NCBI GenBank assembly: GCA_016710325.1
Contig: JADJXK010000001.1
Location: 1,550,001-1,614,000, forward strand
Length of the DNA stretch: 64,000 nucleotides
Reading direction: 5' to 3'
Origin: Candidatus Leptofilum proximum
GTDB taxonomy: Bacteria; Chloroflexota; Anaerolineae; Promineifilales; Promineifilaceae
Shown one piece after another: positions 35,361-44,308 of this stretch. Below the pieces are notes generated by a model. The model saw nothing but the letters and a program-made list of their open reading frames with translations, made no database searches and was not told the origin of the DNA. How positions within the stretch are numbered: position 1 is the stretch's first letter; each line of letters opens with the position of its first letter. A program made the translations under genes and the position numbers.

Positions 35361-35604
35361 ATTGTCGCGTGCCGGTTGGTCACCCCAATCACTTCAGTTC
35401 TCTTGCAGGAAATAAAGGCTCTCTTACCGACCAGTACTTGTGTAAGATGAGCGTTAAGGTTAAGTCAATATGATCTGCAATGTTGGCGGCAACTGATTTC
35501 CATCATGAGAGGTGATTGCTGACAGTAAGGGGAGGGGGCGCTTAAGTTAGCAACGCCACGGCCACACTGTCTATATTAATCGATAAGTCTTCTAAATGTA
35601 GCTT

Positions 35605-36834
35605 ATGAACATCCTTTTTGTTGTTCCGTATGTGCCCAATTTAGTTCGTACACGGCCGTACAACCTCATTCGCCACCTTTCTAAGCGAGGCAATCAGGTA
35701 ACGGTCTTGACGCTATGGACAAGTGAACAGGAACGAGAACAATTGGATCAGTTAAGGCAGCTGTGCCACGAAGTAATAGCATTACCGATGCCGCTTTGGC
35801 GCTCCTTGCTAAACAGCGTCTGGGCTTTACCCAGCCGCCGGCCGCTGCAAAGTGTGTTTTCCTGGCGACCCGAGCTGGTTTCCTCTCTGAACGGCCGTTC
35901 ACCTTACGACGTTATTCACATAGAGCACCTGCGCGGCTCCCGTTATGGTCTTTACCTCAAACAGCAGACCAGCTTACCCGTAGTCTGGGACAGCGTGGAC
36001 TGTATTACACATCTTTTCCGTCAGGCGTCGGTAGAAAGTAAGAACATGATCGGCCGTATTCGCAGCCGTTTTGAACTGGACCGAACTGAATATTATGAAG
36101 CTTGGTTGTTGGATAAGTTCGAGCACGTCATTGTGACGTCTCCGGCCGATCGCGCAGCCATGTTGCAACTGGGCCAAAATCACAGCTTGGCGAAGCCAAT
36201 TTCAGTCTTAGGCAACGGTGTCGACATTGAACACTTTCGCCCTGATACGGCCGTTACGCGTGATCAAGACACACTGGTGATCAGTGGCAAGATGAGTTAC
36301 CACGCCAACACCACCATGGTGTTGCACCTTTTTAGGCAAATTATGCCGCTCGTGTGGGCCAAACGACCGGAGGTCAAATTGTATGTCGTTGGCACAGATC
36401 CCGGGCGGGAAATTCAGGCCCTGGCGGAGCATCCCAACGTGATTGTGACCGGGACCGTTGAGGCGCTACCCCCCTATCTGCAACGGGCCGCCATTTCCGT
36501 GGCTCCCATACAATATGGGGCCGGTATTCAGAACAAGGTGCTAGAGGCTCTAGCCTGTGCTACGCCAGTGATTACTACCTCCCAGGCCATGTCGGCTTTA
36601 CAAGCCGTTCCCGGTCGCGATCTCATGGTAGCTGACGACCCAGAAGCCTATGCTGCGGCCATCGTGGAGTTGTTGGCCGATCCGGAAAAAAGAAGCGTAT
36701 TGGGCCGCAACGGCCGTACCTATGTTGAGACACATCATCACTGGCCAAATGTCGCTGCTGGGCTAGAAAACATTTACCGACAGGCCATCGCTTCCTCGCA
36801 AAATCATTCCCGCTTGCACCGTGTAAACAGTTGA
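35605..36834 (+). CDS. GT4 glycosyltransferase (Stp1-like)
   Basis: 409 residues. The GT-B fold is clear: ILFVVPYVPNLVRTRPYNLIRHLSKRG at the start, HVIVTSPADRAAM, GNGVDIEHFRP, ISGKMSYHANTTMV, and the donor-site region APIQYGAGIQNKVLEALACATPVITT with the E-x(7)-E pattern. It resembles sugar transferases of the exosortase/PEP-CTERM exopolysaccharide loci (TIGR03087-like), recalled and not checked. Cytoplasmic or peripheral. A 244-base gap lies before it, in which I see no gene. Confidence 0.87.
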   Translation: MNILFVVPYVPNLVRTRPYNLIRHLSKRGNQVTVLTLWTSEQEREQLDQLRQLCHEVIALPMPLWRSLLNSVWALPSRRPLQSVFSWRPELVSSLNGRSPYDVIHIEHLRGSRYGLYLKQQTSLPVVWDSVDCITHLFRQASVESKNMIGRIRSRFELDRTEYYEAWLLDKFEHVIVTSPADRAAMLQLGQNHSLAKPISVLGNGVDIEHFRPDTAVTRDQDTLVISGKMSYHANTTMVLHLFRQIMPLVWAKRPEVKLYVVGTDPGREIQALAEHPNVIVTGTVEALPPYLQRAAISVAPIQYGAGIQNKVLEALACATPVITTSQAMSALQAVPGRDLMVADDPEAYAAAIVELLADPEKRSVLGRNGRTYVETHHHWPNVAAGLENIYRQAIASSQNHSRLHRVNS

Positions 36835-36882
36835 GGTCGCTGGAGTAAATTTGATAGCAACACTATCTTTGGAGATAGAGTC

Positions 36883-37860
36883 ATGATTATTATCCAGACA
36901 CCTTTGCGCGTCAGCTTATTTGGCGGTGGTACCGATTTTCCCTCGTATTTCCTTGAACATGGAGGATGCGTACTTACATCAGCAATTGATAAATATATTT
37001 TTGTCACCATCAAAAAGCGTTTTGACGCCAAGTTTCGCATCGGTTATACGCGTACAGAAATGGTTGACACCATAGACCAGATCCAGCATGAGCTGATCCG
37101 TGAGGCTCTGCGCAAAACGGAGATTACAGGGGGTGTAGAAATTACCACAATGGGTGACATCCCCGATCAGGGCTCCGGTCTGGGTTCATCCAGCACCGTA
37201 ACCGTAGGCGCCTTGCACGCCATGTACACATTCAAACGCGAACTCGTTTTAACCGAGCGCCTGGCCAGTGAAGCTTGCGAGATTGAGCGAGAAGTTCTGC
37301 AAAAACCAATTGGGATTCAAGATCAATATATTGCTGCCTATGGCGGTTTTCGTTTTATGGAATTTACGACGTCTGGTGAAGTGATCTCCTATCGTATTGC
37401 GCCAAGTGAAAGGGCCATACGTCGCTTGAGCGAGAATTTGTTACTTTTTTTCACCGGAGTTACACGCAAAGCGGATAACATTCTGAACGAGCAAAAGCGT
37501 AATATCAAAGACAAGTTGTCAATCTTGGATGAAATGAAACAGATCGTCCATACTGCCTGTGATGAGGTACAGAAAGAGAACGTGGATGCCATTGGCGCGC
37601 TTTTACACCAGAGTTGGCTCTTAAAGAAGCAGCTTGCCAGCCAGATTAGCAACGGGTCTTTAGACGATATGTACGAGACGGCACGTCGCGCGGGCGCAAC
37701 CGGCGGTAAGATTTCAGGCGCTGGTGGGGGCGGTTTCCTGCTGCTGTACGTCCCCCAAGGTCGACATGATTCCGTCCGTGATGCCTTGAAAGGATTTCAG
37801 GAATATCCATTTTCCTTGGGGCAGGATGGGAGCAAAGTGATTTTTGACTATCAACGCTGA
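36883..37860 (+). CDS. hddA: GHMP kinase, D-glycero-alpha-D-manno-heptose 7-phosphate kinase-like
   Basis: 325 residues, ATG after GGAGA. The start TPLRVSLFGGGTDFP is the sugar-binding GHMP motif I of HddA and fucokinase-like enzymes. The ATP motif is DQGSGLGSSSTVTVG and motif III is GKISGAGGGGFLLLYVP. HddA puts a second phosphate on heptose 7-phosphate on the way to GDP-heptose. The phosphoheptose isomerase gene gmhA lies next to it but for an insertion sequence. GDP-transferase hddC and phosphatase gmhB are not in the window. Confidence 0.87.
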   Translation: MIIIQTPLRVSLFGGGTDFPSYFLEHGGCVLTSAIDKYIFVTIKKRFDAKFRIGYTRTEMVDTIDQIQHELIREALRKTEITGGVEITTMGDIPDQGSGLGSSSTVTVGALHAMYTFKRELVLTERLASEACEIEREVLQKPIGIQDQYIAAYGGFRFMEFTTSGEVISYRIAPSERAIRRLSENLLLFFTGVTRKADNILNEQKRNIKDKLSILDEMKQIVHTACDEVQKENVDAIGALLHQSWLLKKQLASQISNGSLDDMYETARRAGATGGKISGAGGGGFLLLYVPQGRHDSVRDALKGFQEYPFSLGQDGSKVIFDYQR

Positions 37861-37871
37861 TTGGAAATGAT

Positions 37872-37942
37872 CAGTACAGTCTGGCCGAAATCTGTACAAC
37901 AATTCTATGTTGAGTTCATCGGACTGTTTAAGTCTTGCGCCG
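37872..37942. repeat. 71-bp conserved intergenic element, copy B
   Basis: Same blocks and spacing as copy A at 32572-32642: AGTACAGTC, GGC, GAAAT, then a diverged centre, then CGGACTGTTTAAGT and TTGCGCC. It lies directly after hddA and 33 bases before the insertion sequence, so before insertion it was upstream of gmhA. Confidence 0.7.
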
Positions 37943-37974
37943 GGATCTTTATCTCACTTTTGGGCGGAATATAG

Positions 37975-39029
37975 TTAGGACTTACGCAGTTGAGGGAAAT
38001 TTGAGTTCTGTTACACTGAGAGTATGAATCCACCGAAATGTAACGACCACGACTATATCCAATTCCTGATTGCCAGCCAGCATGCCTTCACGGCTACTGA
38101 AGCGGCCAAAACCCATCCCGCTGGGGAAGAGGGTCCAGCGCACGATGCCTACACGCGCCTGCTGTACCGGACTCAGTCGGATGGCACAACGCTGTGGCAG
38201 GAGGTTAAATCGCTGATTGCGTTGCCAGAAGGCATGCTGGTACTGGATGATAGCACCCTGGATAAACCCTATGCGCAACAGATGGATTTGGTCAGCTACC
38301 ATTGGTCGGGCAAACATCAAGCGGTGGTCAAAGGGATCAACTTGCTCTCCTTGCTGTGGACGGATGGCCAAGCGCGTTTGCCTTGCGATTTCCGCATCTA
38401 CAACAAGAAAGAAGATGGCTTGAGCAAAAACGACCACTTCCGGGCGATGGTGCGTCAGGCAAAACAGCGTGGCTTCGAGCCGGAACTGGTAGCCTTCGAT
38501 AGCTGGTATGCCAGCCTGAAGAATTTGAAATTGCTGCGCCGCTTGCAGTGGTCCTGGCTTTGCCGGTTGCAAAAAGACCGTCAGGTTGACCCCGATGGGC
38601 AAGGCAATCGCCAGATTCAGGCGATTCACATCCCCCGCTATGGTCGACAAGTCCATCTCAAGGGCTATGGCTGGGTCAAAGTATTCAGGACAGTTGGCAG
38701 AAACGGCGACGCTGAATACTGGGCCACCAGCCAACTGATGATGCCCATTGAGCAGATGGCTGAAGATGCCCTGGATGCCTGGCAAATCGAAGTCTACCAT
38801 CGCGGCTTGAAACAATTCACCGGGATTGAAAAATCGCAGCATCGGAAAGAAAAACCGCAACGAAACCATATCGGCTTGGCTTTGCGTGCCTTTCTGCGCT
38901 TGGAAGTTCATCGATTGCGTACCGGTATCTCCTGGTTTGAGGCTAAAGGAAATATCATCCGAGATGCGGTTCGGTCGTATTTGGCCGATCCTGCCTACAC
39001 ACTATCTGTATCAACTGCGTAAGTCCTAA
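37975..39029 (+). mobile_element. Insertion sequence, IS701/IS4-like, about 1.05 kb
   Basis: The ends are perfect 19-bp inverted repeats: TTAGGACTTACGCAGTTGA at 37975-37993 and its complement at 39011-39029. One intact transposase fills the interior. The target duplication is unclear because the outermost bases are themselves symmetric; a TA on each side is the minimum. The element separates hddA from gmhA. It contains no ACGGCCGT octamer. Confidence 0.88.
38024..39022 (+). CDS. DDE transposase, IS701/IS4-like
   Basis: 332 residues, apparently intact. Catalytic aspartates lie in VLDDSTLDKPYAQQM and VAFDSWYASLKNLKLL; the acidic third residue lies in WQIEVYHRGLKQFTGIEKSQHR, which also has the arginine/lysine pattern of this group. 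The family position between IS4 and IS701 is from memory. The stop codon lies inside the right inverted repeat. Likely active or recently active. Confidence 0.88.
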   Translation: MNPPKCNDHDYIQFLIASQHAFTATEAAKTHPAGEEGPAHDAYTRLLYRTQSDGTTLWQEVKSLIALPEGMLVLDDSTLDKPYAQQMDLVSYHWSGKHQAVVKGINLLSLLWTDGQARLPCDFRIYNKKEDGLSKNDHFRAMVRQAKQRGFEPELVAFDSWYASLKNLKLLRRLQWSWLCRLQKDRQVDPDGQGNRQIQAIHIPRYGRQVHLKGYGWVKVFRTVGRNGDAEYWATSQLMMPIEQMAEDALDAWQIEVYHRGLKQFTGIEKSQHRKEKPQRNHIGLALRAFLRLEVHRLRTGISWFEAKGNIIRDAVRSYLADPAYTLSVSTA

Positions 39030-39068
39030 AAGAATTCGCTGCCTCATTGCAGCAAAAAGGAAGTTAAT

Positions 39069-39632
39069 ATGAATCAGGTGCAAAAATACGTGGGAGAGCT
39101 TAAAGAGGTACTTGATCAGCTTGCGGCTGAACCAATTCAGGCCACCATTGATCTCCTGCATCAAGCCCGGTTGAGAGGCAAGCAAATATTCATTATGGGG
39201 AATGGGGGCAGCGCTTCTACTGCTTCGCATTTCGTGTGTGACCTGGCAAAGAACACTCGCAAAGATGGTTGGTCTCACTTTAGGGTTATAGGTTTATCCG
39301 ATAACGTGGCGATTATGTCGGCTTACGCTAATGATGAAGGATATGAGAATGTATTTGCCCAACAACTGGCAAATCTTGTGCAAACCGGGGATGTCGTTAT
39401 TGGTATTTCTACGAGCGGAAATTCGCCTAACGTCTTGCGCGCTGTTGAGGTGGCCAATAATGCCAAGGCAACGTCGGTGGGTTTTACCGGATTCGATGCC
39501 GGGCAACTGGGCAGTATGGTAGACATTCACGTCCATGTGCCCAGTAATTGTATTGAGCAAGTTGAAGACATTCACTTGATGTTAGAACATTTGATCACGA
39601 AATCGCTGCGTGAAATGACAAGGTCTGAATGA
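39069..39632 (+). CDS. gmhA: Phosphoheptose isomerase
   Basis: 187 residues of the SIS fold. FIMGNGGSASTASHFVCDLAKN is the diagnostic GmhA motif, with ISTSGNSPNVLRAVEVA and the late EQVEDIHLMLEHL carrying catalytic Glu and His. It turns sedoheptulose 7-phosphate into D-glycero-D-manno-heptose 7-phosphate, the substrate of HddA. ATG follows AAGGAAG. It overlaps the next gene by four bases (ATGA). Confidence 0.93.
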   Translation: MNQVQKYVGELKEVLDQLAAEPIQATIDLLHQARLRGKQIFIMGNGGSASTASHFVCDLAKNTRKDGWSHFRVIGLSDNVAIMSAYANDEGYENVFAQQLANLVQTGDVVIGISTSGNSPNVLRAVEVANNAKATSVGFTGFDAGQLGSMVDIHVHVPSNCIEQVEDIHLMLEHLITKSLREMTRSE

Positions 39633-42349
39633 AATACTTGAAGAAAAACCTTCGTAATTTACTTCTGTTCGTTTTCTTGCTAGGGTTGTTCATGAGTGTT
39701 GTCCTGCATACGGCCGCTCAATCTGAAGACGAGGTCTGGGATGCGCCTGTGAATTTGTCACAGTCTGGTTCGGCGACCGGGCTGGCGTTTACAGTAGACA
39801 TCAGTGGAACGTACCACCTTCTTTGGCAAGACGAGTTTGTTGGCTATGAATACTTGAGTGGCAATGGTGAGGATTGGAGTGAACCTTCTATCCTGCTGCT
39901 TCCATTTAGTGAACCACCGTTCACAGCCCCTGGAGATGAAAGCTTTGAGAATCTGTTTTCGCCCCTGTGGGTGGCGGATGCAGAAGAGGAGCTGATTCAT
40001 GGCTTTTGGCAAGGTGAAGAGGGAGTATTGTGGTACAGTCGCAGTGCCATAGCTGAGTTAACAACGCGAGCCGGTTGGACTGCCCGTGCCCGGCTCGCAC
40101 CAGTTGCGATTGCCCACGATGTTGCTGTTGATGCCAACGGCCGTCTGCACCTTGTCTATATCAGACCGAAAACATCGGATGAGACCACTGCCGGCCTTTA
40201 CTATCGGCTTTCGGATGATGCTGGGGAAACCTGGACAGATGCAGTTCAATTATACCAATCCGATTACTATCATGTAGATGCTTCCGACCAGGCACATGTC
40301 AAGATTGTGGCTGCTGAAGATGGCCGGATCTACACCGTATGGGACAATCGCTTGTTAGATAGGGTATTCATAACGTATTTGCTTAACGATGAAGAAACTT
40401 GGGCAGAACCTATCTTAGTCGATCAGCAAACGTTTGAGAATGATGGTGAAGACAGGCCTGGTCCTTCACGCATTGACATCGCTTTAGTAGCTGATGAAGT
40501 TCACTTGACCTGGCAGGCAAGTGACGAAGAACAGAAATGTGCTCAATATCATACGTGGTCTACAGACCAGGGACAATCCTGGCAACCACAGCAGGTTGTT
40601 ATAACCAGAACCACCTGTCCCACAGACGGGCAGTTTATCGTCCGAGATGATGTATTGTTTTTGCTGACGCGGATAGACACTGAGGCTAATCTTCAGGTTT
40701 GGGATGGTCGGCAGTGGAGCGAACACACTCTTCAACCATTGGTAAACTTTACTGACCCGGATACTTTCCGCACGGTCACGCTGGATTGCCTCCATATCAG
40801 TGTTTCCAGTAACAGTCGATTGGCTGTTTTTGGCTGCGGAACTAGCATTGTCAGTCAGGATATCTGGTTATTGCAGCGGCCGTTGGGTGGGCTGGAAGAA
40901 TGGGCGGATCGCTTCAGCGCCACACCTGTCTGGAGCACTCCAGAAGCTTTAGTGCAGAGTGATGTCCATTTGCAAATGCCGCAGTTGGTAGTTGGAGCAG
41001 ACGGCCGTATACACGGGGTGTGGAGCGAAACAGGTAATCCAGTAGCCGGTGACTTCTTGAGCGATTCGGCTCTGGTTGGTCAAGCTGTCTACTATTCTCA
41101 GTTGAATGCAGACAGCTGGCTGCCGCCACGAGTGCTCGTAGAGTCGTCAAACAATGCCAAGCAGCCGTCTCTTGCTGCTGGTGCAGATGGTAGTTTGTAT
41201 CTAGCCTGGAGCGGTGGGGAAGCGAATGAGATTACGCTGAGGCGGGCCTTCGCTAACCGGGCGGCATCTGTAGGGGAATGGTTTGAGCCGCAAATACTTT
41301 CAGGTTCACAAGCTGGTGGAGAATGGCCCAGCGTGGTTACCACTGGCGAAAATGAAGTTCTTGTCGTTTACTCGGTGCCCCTGAATGAAGAGCGGGGGTT
41401 ATATTTGACCAGGTCGGAGGATGGCGGGCTTGTCTGGTCTACACCGGAACGTATATTTGATGGACACGCGGCTGACTGGGAAATGGTTGGGCGACCCCAT
41501 CTTATCATAAGTGACGAAAGCACGTTTCATCTCCTTTGGACCCGGCATACTGCTTCGCAGGGAGCCCAACCCCTGGCACTTTATTACGCTCAATCACAAG
41601 ACGGTGGACAAACCTGGTCTGAACCAGAGGTTGTCGTGGAAGGTACCATAATCTGGAGCGAAATTATCGCCATCAATGAACTTCATCTGCACCGCGCCTG
41701 GGTAGATAGCAGCAATGATCTGCCCGCCTTGTGGTACCAGCAGACGCTGGATGGCGGCATCACCTGGAGTGAACCGTTGCGCCTGTCCGATCCATCAGTA
41801 CGGGTGGGTCCAACGACGCTGATCAGGGATTCAGCCAATGAACCTCATGTGCTGATGCTAGGGAAAAGCAGTTTGGTGGGTGCTATAGAGCTTAAGCACT
41901 GGTCCTGGAGGGATGGACGCTGGAACCAGGAAGCAGATATAGAGCTCGATGAAGAGATGATTGACGCCGATGGCCTGGCAGCAGCGATGGGCCCTGACGG
42001 TTTGCTGGCTGTAATCTTGTCTAGCCTGGTAACCGAGGCGGAGAGTGGACGCGTATACAATGGGCTGTTCTCCTCAAACCGACAATGGGAACAATCTGAG
42101 TCTGTGGCCACTCCAGTGCCCACGTTAACCCCGACACCGCAGGTCACTCCAACTGAGACGCCACCGCCTGGGCCTTCGCCTACACCAACCGTAATTATAC
42201 CTATGAGTCAAGATGATCGGCCGGCGCTGCAAATAGGACCGATCGACACTGGTACTCCTACCGGGCTTCTAATCTTGGGGGTGCTGCCGGCAGCGTTAAT
42301 TGTAATTATCGCTACAGCTATCGCGCTTCGTATCAGGAGAAATAGGTAA
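39629..42349 (+). CDS. Secreted BNR/Asp-box repeat protein with C-terminal membrane anchor
   Basis: 906 residues. A signal peptide (to about 31) precedes a long beta-propeller region with at least five Asp-boxes of the S-x-D-x-G-x-x-W form: SDDAGETW, STDQGQSW, SEDGGLVW, SQDGGQTW and the variant TLDGGITW. A Thr/Pro-rich linker (TPVPTLTPTPQVTPTETPPP) leads to one membrane helix and a basic tail, so it is anchored and faces outside. Sialidase arginine triad and RIP motif are not obvious, so glycan binding is likelier than hydrolysis. It is coupled to gmhA, and the paralogue is at 62516. Confidence 0.83.
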   Translation: MKYLKKNLRNLLLFVFLLGLFMSVVLHTAAQSEDEVWDAPVNLSQSGSATGLAFTVDISGTYHLLWQDEFVGYEYLSGNGEDWSEPSILLLPFSEPPFTAPGDESFENLFSPLWVADAEEELIHGFWQGEEGVLWYSRSAIAELTTRAGWTARARLAPVAIAHDVAVDANGRLHLVYIRPKTSDETTAGLYYRLSDDAGETWTDAVQLYQSDYYHVDASDQAHVKIVAAEDGRIYTVWDNRLLDRVFITYLLNDEETWAEPILVDQQTFENDGEDRPGPSRIDIALVADEVHLTWQASDEEQKCAQYHTWSTDQGQSWQPQQVVITRTTCPTDGQFIVRDDVLFLLTRIDTEANLQVWDGRQWSEHTLQPLVNFTDPDTFRTVTLDCLHISVSSNSRLAVFGCGTSIVSQDIWLLQRPLGGLEEWADRFSATPVWSTPEALVQSDVHLQMPQLVVGADGRIHGVWSETGNPVAGDFLSDSALVGQAVYYSQLNADSWLPPRVLVESSNNAKQPSLAAGADGSLYLAWSGGEANEITLRRAFANRAASVGEWFEPQILSGSQAGGEWPSVVTTGENEVLVVYSVPLNEERGLYLTRSEDGGLVWSTPERIFDGHAADWEMVGRPHLIISDESTFHLLWTRHTASQGAQPLALYYAQSQDGGQTWSEPEVVVEGTIIWSEIIAINELHLHRAWVDSSNDLPALWYQQTLDGGITWSEPLRLSDPSVRVGPTTLIRDSANEPHVLMLGKSSLVGAIELKHWSWRDGRWNQEADIELDEEMIDADGLAAAMGPDGLLAVILSSLVTEAESGRVYNGLFSSNRQWEQSESVATPVPTLTPTPQVTPTETPPPGPSPTPTVIIPMSQDDRPALQIGPIDTGTPTGLLILGVLPAALIVIIATAIALRIRRNR

Positions 42350-42464
42350 GGCTTATTGTAAGGAGCCTCACCTAGCATTACCATAGCCCGGAATCGTTTC
42401 CGTAGTGCATTATTAAAAAAATGCGGCCGGCAATGGCCACCATTTAACAGGAGAATGTTTTAAG

Positions 42465-42710
42465 ATGGACGAAACAAAAATTGCGATTAAGCGATACATC
42501 CTGGATGAGTTTTTGCCCGGAGAAGATCCTAATGAACTCACCGATTCTACGGCACTGATCACTGGGGGGATTCTGGATTCTCTGGCTACCTTAAAGCTGG
42601 TGGCGTTTCTGGAGAACCACTTCGGAGTCCAAATTGAGCCCCACGAAACAGCTGTTGATTATCTGGACACAATTCCCGACATTGCCACGCTGGTACACTC
42701 CAAGTATTAA
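42465..42710 (+). CDS. Free-standing carrier protein (ACP/PCP), copy 1
   Basis: 81 residues, ATG after AGGAG. Four-helix carrier layout with the phosphopantetheine Ser39 in GGILDSLATLKLVAFLE. Acidic helix 2 and the DxI-x-T spacing fit PltL/DltC-like carriers. Fourteen bases separate it from the prolyl adenylation gene, so it is the most likely acceptor of the prolyl group. It opens the acyl-decoration part of the locus. Confidence 0.92.
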   Translation: MDETKIAIKRYILDEFLPGEDPNELTDSTALITGGILDSLATLKLVAFLENHFGVQIEPHETAVDYLDTIPDIATLVHSKY

Positions 42711-42723
42711 TTGAGGCGAGACG

Positions 42724-44295
42724 ATGGCTACCCAGGCACTGCACCACTTTCTCGATCTATCTGCAAAACAATGGCCCGAACATGTTGCTGTTGATGAGCC
42801 GGGGCAGGGGGCAATTCTCTATCGAGAGCTAGCTGAGCTTTCTGACCTGTTGTGCAACAGACTGCATCATTTGGGCGTTTGTCGCGGGGATCGAGTGGGC
42901 ATCTATATGAGCAAGTCTATAGATGCTGTGGCCTCAATCTTTGGTATCCTGAAAGCAGGCGCTGCTTACGTCCCAGTTGATCCTGGTGCGCCTGTAGCCA
43001 GAAATAGTTATATCCTCAGCAATTGTTCAGTTAAGGTTGTTATTGTAGAAGAGCGCTTCGTTGAGGGGTTGCTCAAAGAGATGGAGCAAGCCGGGGAAAA
43101 GCCGCAAATTATCTGCGTAGCGGGCACCGGCGCTGGCATTCCGCTAAAAAAAGCTCTGGCGCAGGCTCAAGAGGTAGACCCCGCTTCCGCGGCCGTGACA
43201 GAAAACGCCACTCTGACTGACCTAGCTTATATTCTCTACACGTCTGGGTCTACAGGGAAACCAAAAGGTGTGATGCTTTCACACTGGGCGGCCATCAGCT
43301 TTGTCGATTGGTGTTCAGAGGCGTTTGAACCTACGAACGAAGATCGCTTTTCATCCCATGCTCCGTTTCACTTCGATCTCTCGATTCTCGACATCTATGT
43401 GCCCATTAAGCATGGCGCCACTCTGGTGCTTGTTGAAGAATTGTTGGGGAAAGACCCGGTGCGTCTGGCAGCGCTAATCGCCGAAAAGCAGATTTCCGTC
43501 TGGTATTCCACACCTTCGATTCTCAGCCTGCTGGCTCAGTATGGGAAACTCGAGCAGCATAATTATGCAGCTTTGCGCACGGTGCTGTTTGCCGGTGAAG
43601 TTTTCCCGGTTAAGCATCTAAAGAGCCTGAAAGAACGGCTGCCGGTGCCGCGCTACTTTAACCTGTACGGACCGACGGAAACCAACGTCTGCACCTACTA
43701 CGAAATTCCGGCCCACATTCCTGAAGAGCGGACACGGCCGTTTCCCATTGGCAAGGCGTGTTCTCACTACGAGATAAAGGTAGTGGATTCGACCGGGCAG
43801 GAAGTGGCGGTAGGCGAAGAGGGTGAGCTGTGTGGCAGCAGTCCCGGGGTGATGCAAGGCTACTGGCACCTCTCGGAGCGTACTGCCAGCGCTTTCCTCA
43901 TCGACGCCGACGGCAAACGTTGGTACAAGACCGGCGACATTGTGGTTGAGGAAGACGATGGCAACTACACCTTCGTGGGACGCAAAGACCGCATGGTGAA
44001 GAAGCGTGGCTATCGCGTGGAGCTTGGCGAGGTAGAGGCTGGCCTTTACCGTCACCCGGCTATTGAAGAAGCGGCCGTTATCGCCCTGTCCGACGAAGAG
44101 AACGGCGTGCGCCTGAAAGCCTTTCTCAGCTGTCGCGAAAACGAAAAACGGCCGTCGCTTATCGCCCTGAAGCGGTTCTGTACCGAGAATCTGCCCGCTT
44201 ATATGGTTCCTGATCTTTTCTCTTTTCAGGAAGTGCTTCCCAAAACATCTACCGACAAAATTGATTATCAAAGACTCAAGACACTCGAACACTAA
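42724..44295 (+). CDS. Stand-alone adenylation enzyme, predicted L-prolyl:carrier ligase
   Basis: 523 residues with all adenylation cores: A3 LYTSGSTGKPKG, A4 FHFDLSILDIY, A5 YFNLYGPTETNVC, A7 YKTGDIV, A8 FVGRKDRMVKKRGYRVE and A10 with Lys512. Placing the GrsA specificity positions by eye gives D218, L219, L222, Y261, L288, A290, L314, V322, C323, K512. This string equals the code I recall for PltF-type L-prolyl ligases of pyrrole pathways (pyoluteorin, clorobiocin, prodigiosin). The enzyme would activate proline with ATP and load it on the carrier encoded just upstream. DltA-like D-alanine use is less likely. Confidence 0.88.
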   Translation: MATQALHHFLDLSAKQWPEHVAVDEPGQGAILYRELAELSDLLCNRLHHLGVCRGDRVGIYMSKSIDAVASIFGILKAGAAYVPVDPGAPVARNSYILSNCSVKVVIVEERFVEGLLKEMEQAGEKPQIICVAGTGAGIPLKKALAQAQEVDPASAAVTENATLTDLAYILYTSGSTGKPKGVMLSHWAAISFVDWCSEAFEPTNEDRFSSHAPFHFDLSILDIYVPIKHGATLVLVEELLGKDPVRLAALIAEKQISVWYSTPSILSLLAQYGKLEQHNYAALRTVLFAGEVFPVKHLKSLKERLPVPRYFNLYGPTETNVCTYYEIPAHIPEERTRPFPIGKACSHYEIKVVDSTGQEVAVGEEGELCGSSPGVMQGYWHLSERTASAFLIDADGKRWYKTGDIVVEEDDGNYTFVGRKDRMVKKRGYRVELGEVEAGLYRHPAIEEAAVIALSDEENGVRLKAFLSCRENEKRPSLIALKRFCTENLPAYMVPDLFSFQEVLPKTSTDKIDYQRLKTLEH

Positions 44296-44308
44296 GGAGT
44301 ATTAACTT

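Noticed and set aside
37982..38911. A 309-residue minus-strand frame in the insertion sequence
   Set aside because: The + strand frame has clear DDE transposase motifs; the minus frame has none and is a mirror of its codon use.
37971..39033. A longer target duplication for the insertion sequence
   Set aside because: The outer bases are symmetric continuations of the inverted repeats; beyond a TA there is no direct repeat I can defend.
39629..42349. Calling the Asp-box protein a sialidase
   Set aside because: Asp-boxes occur in many propellers. I could not find the RIP motif or the arginine triad, so only a binding-type propeller is claimed.
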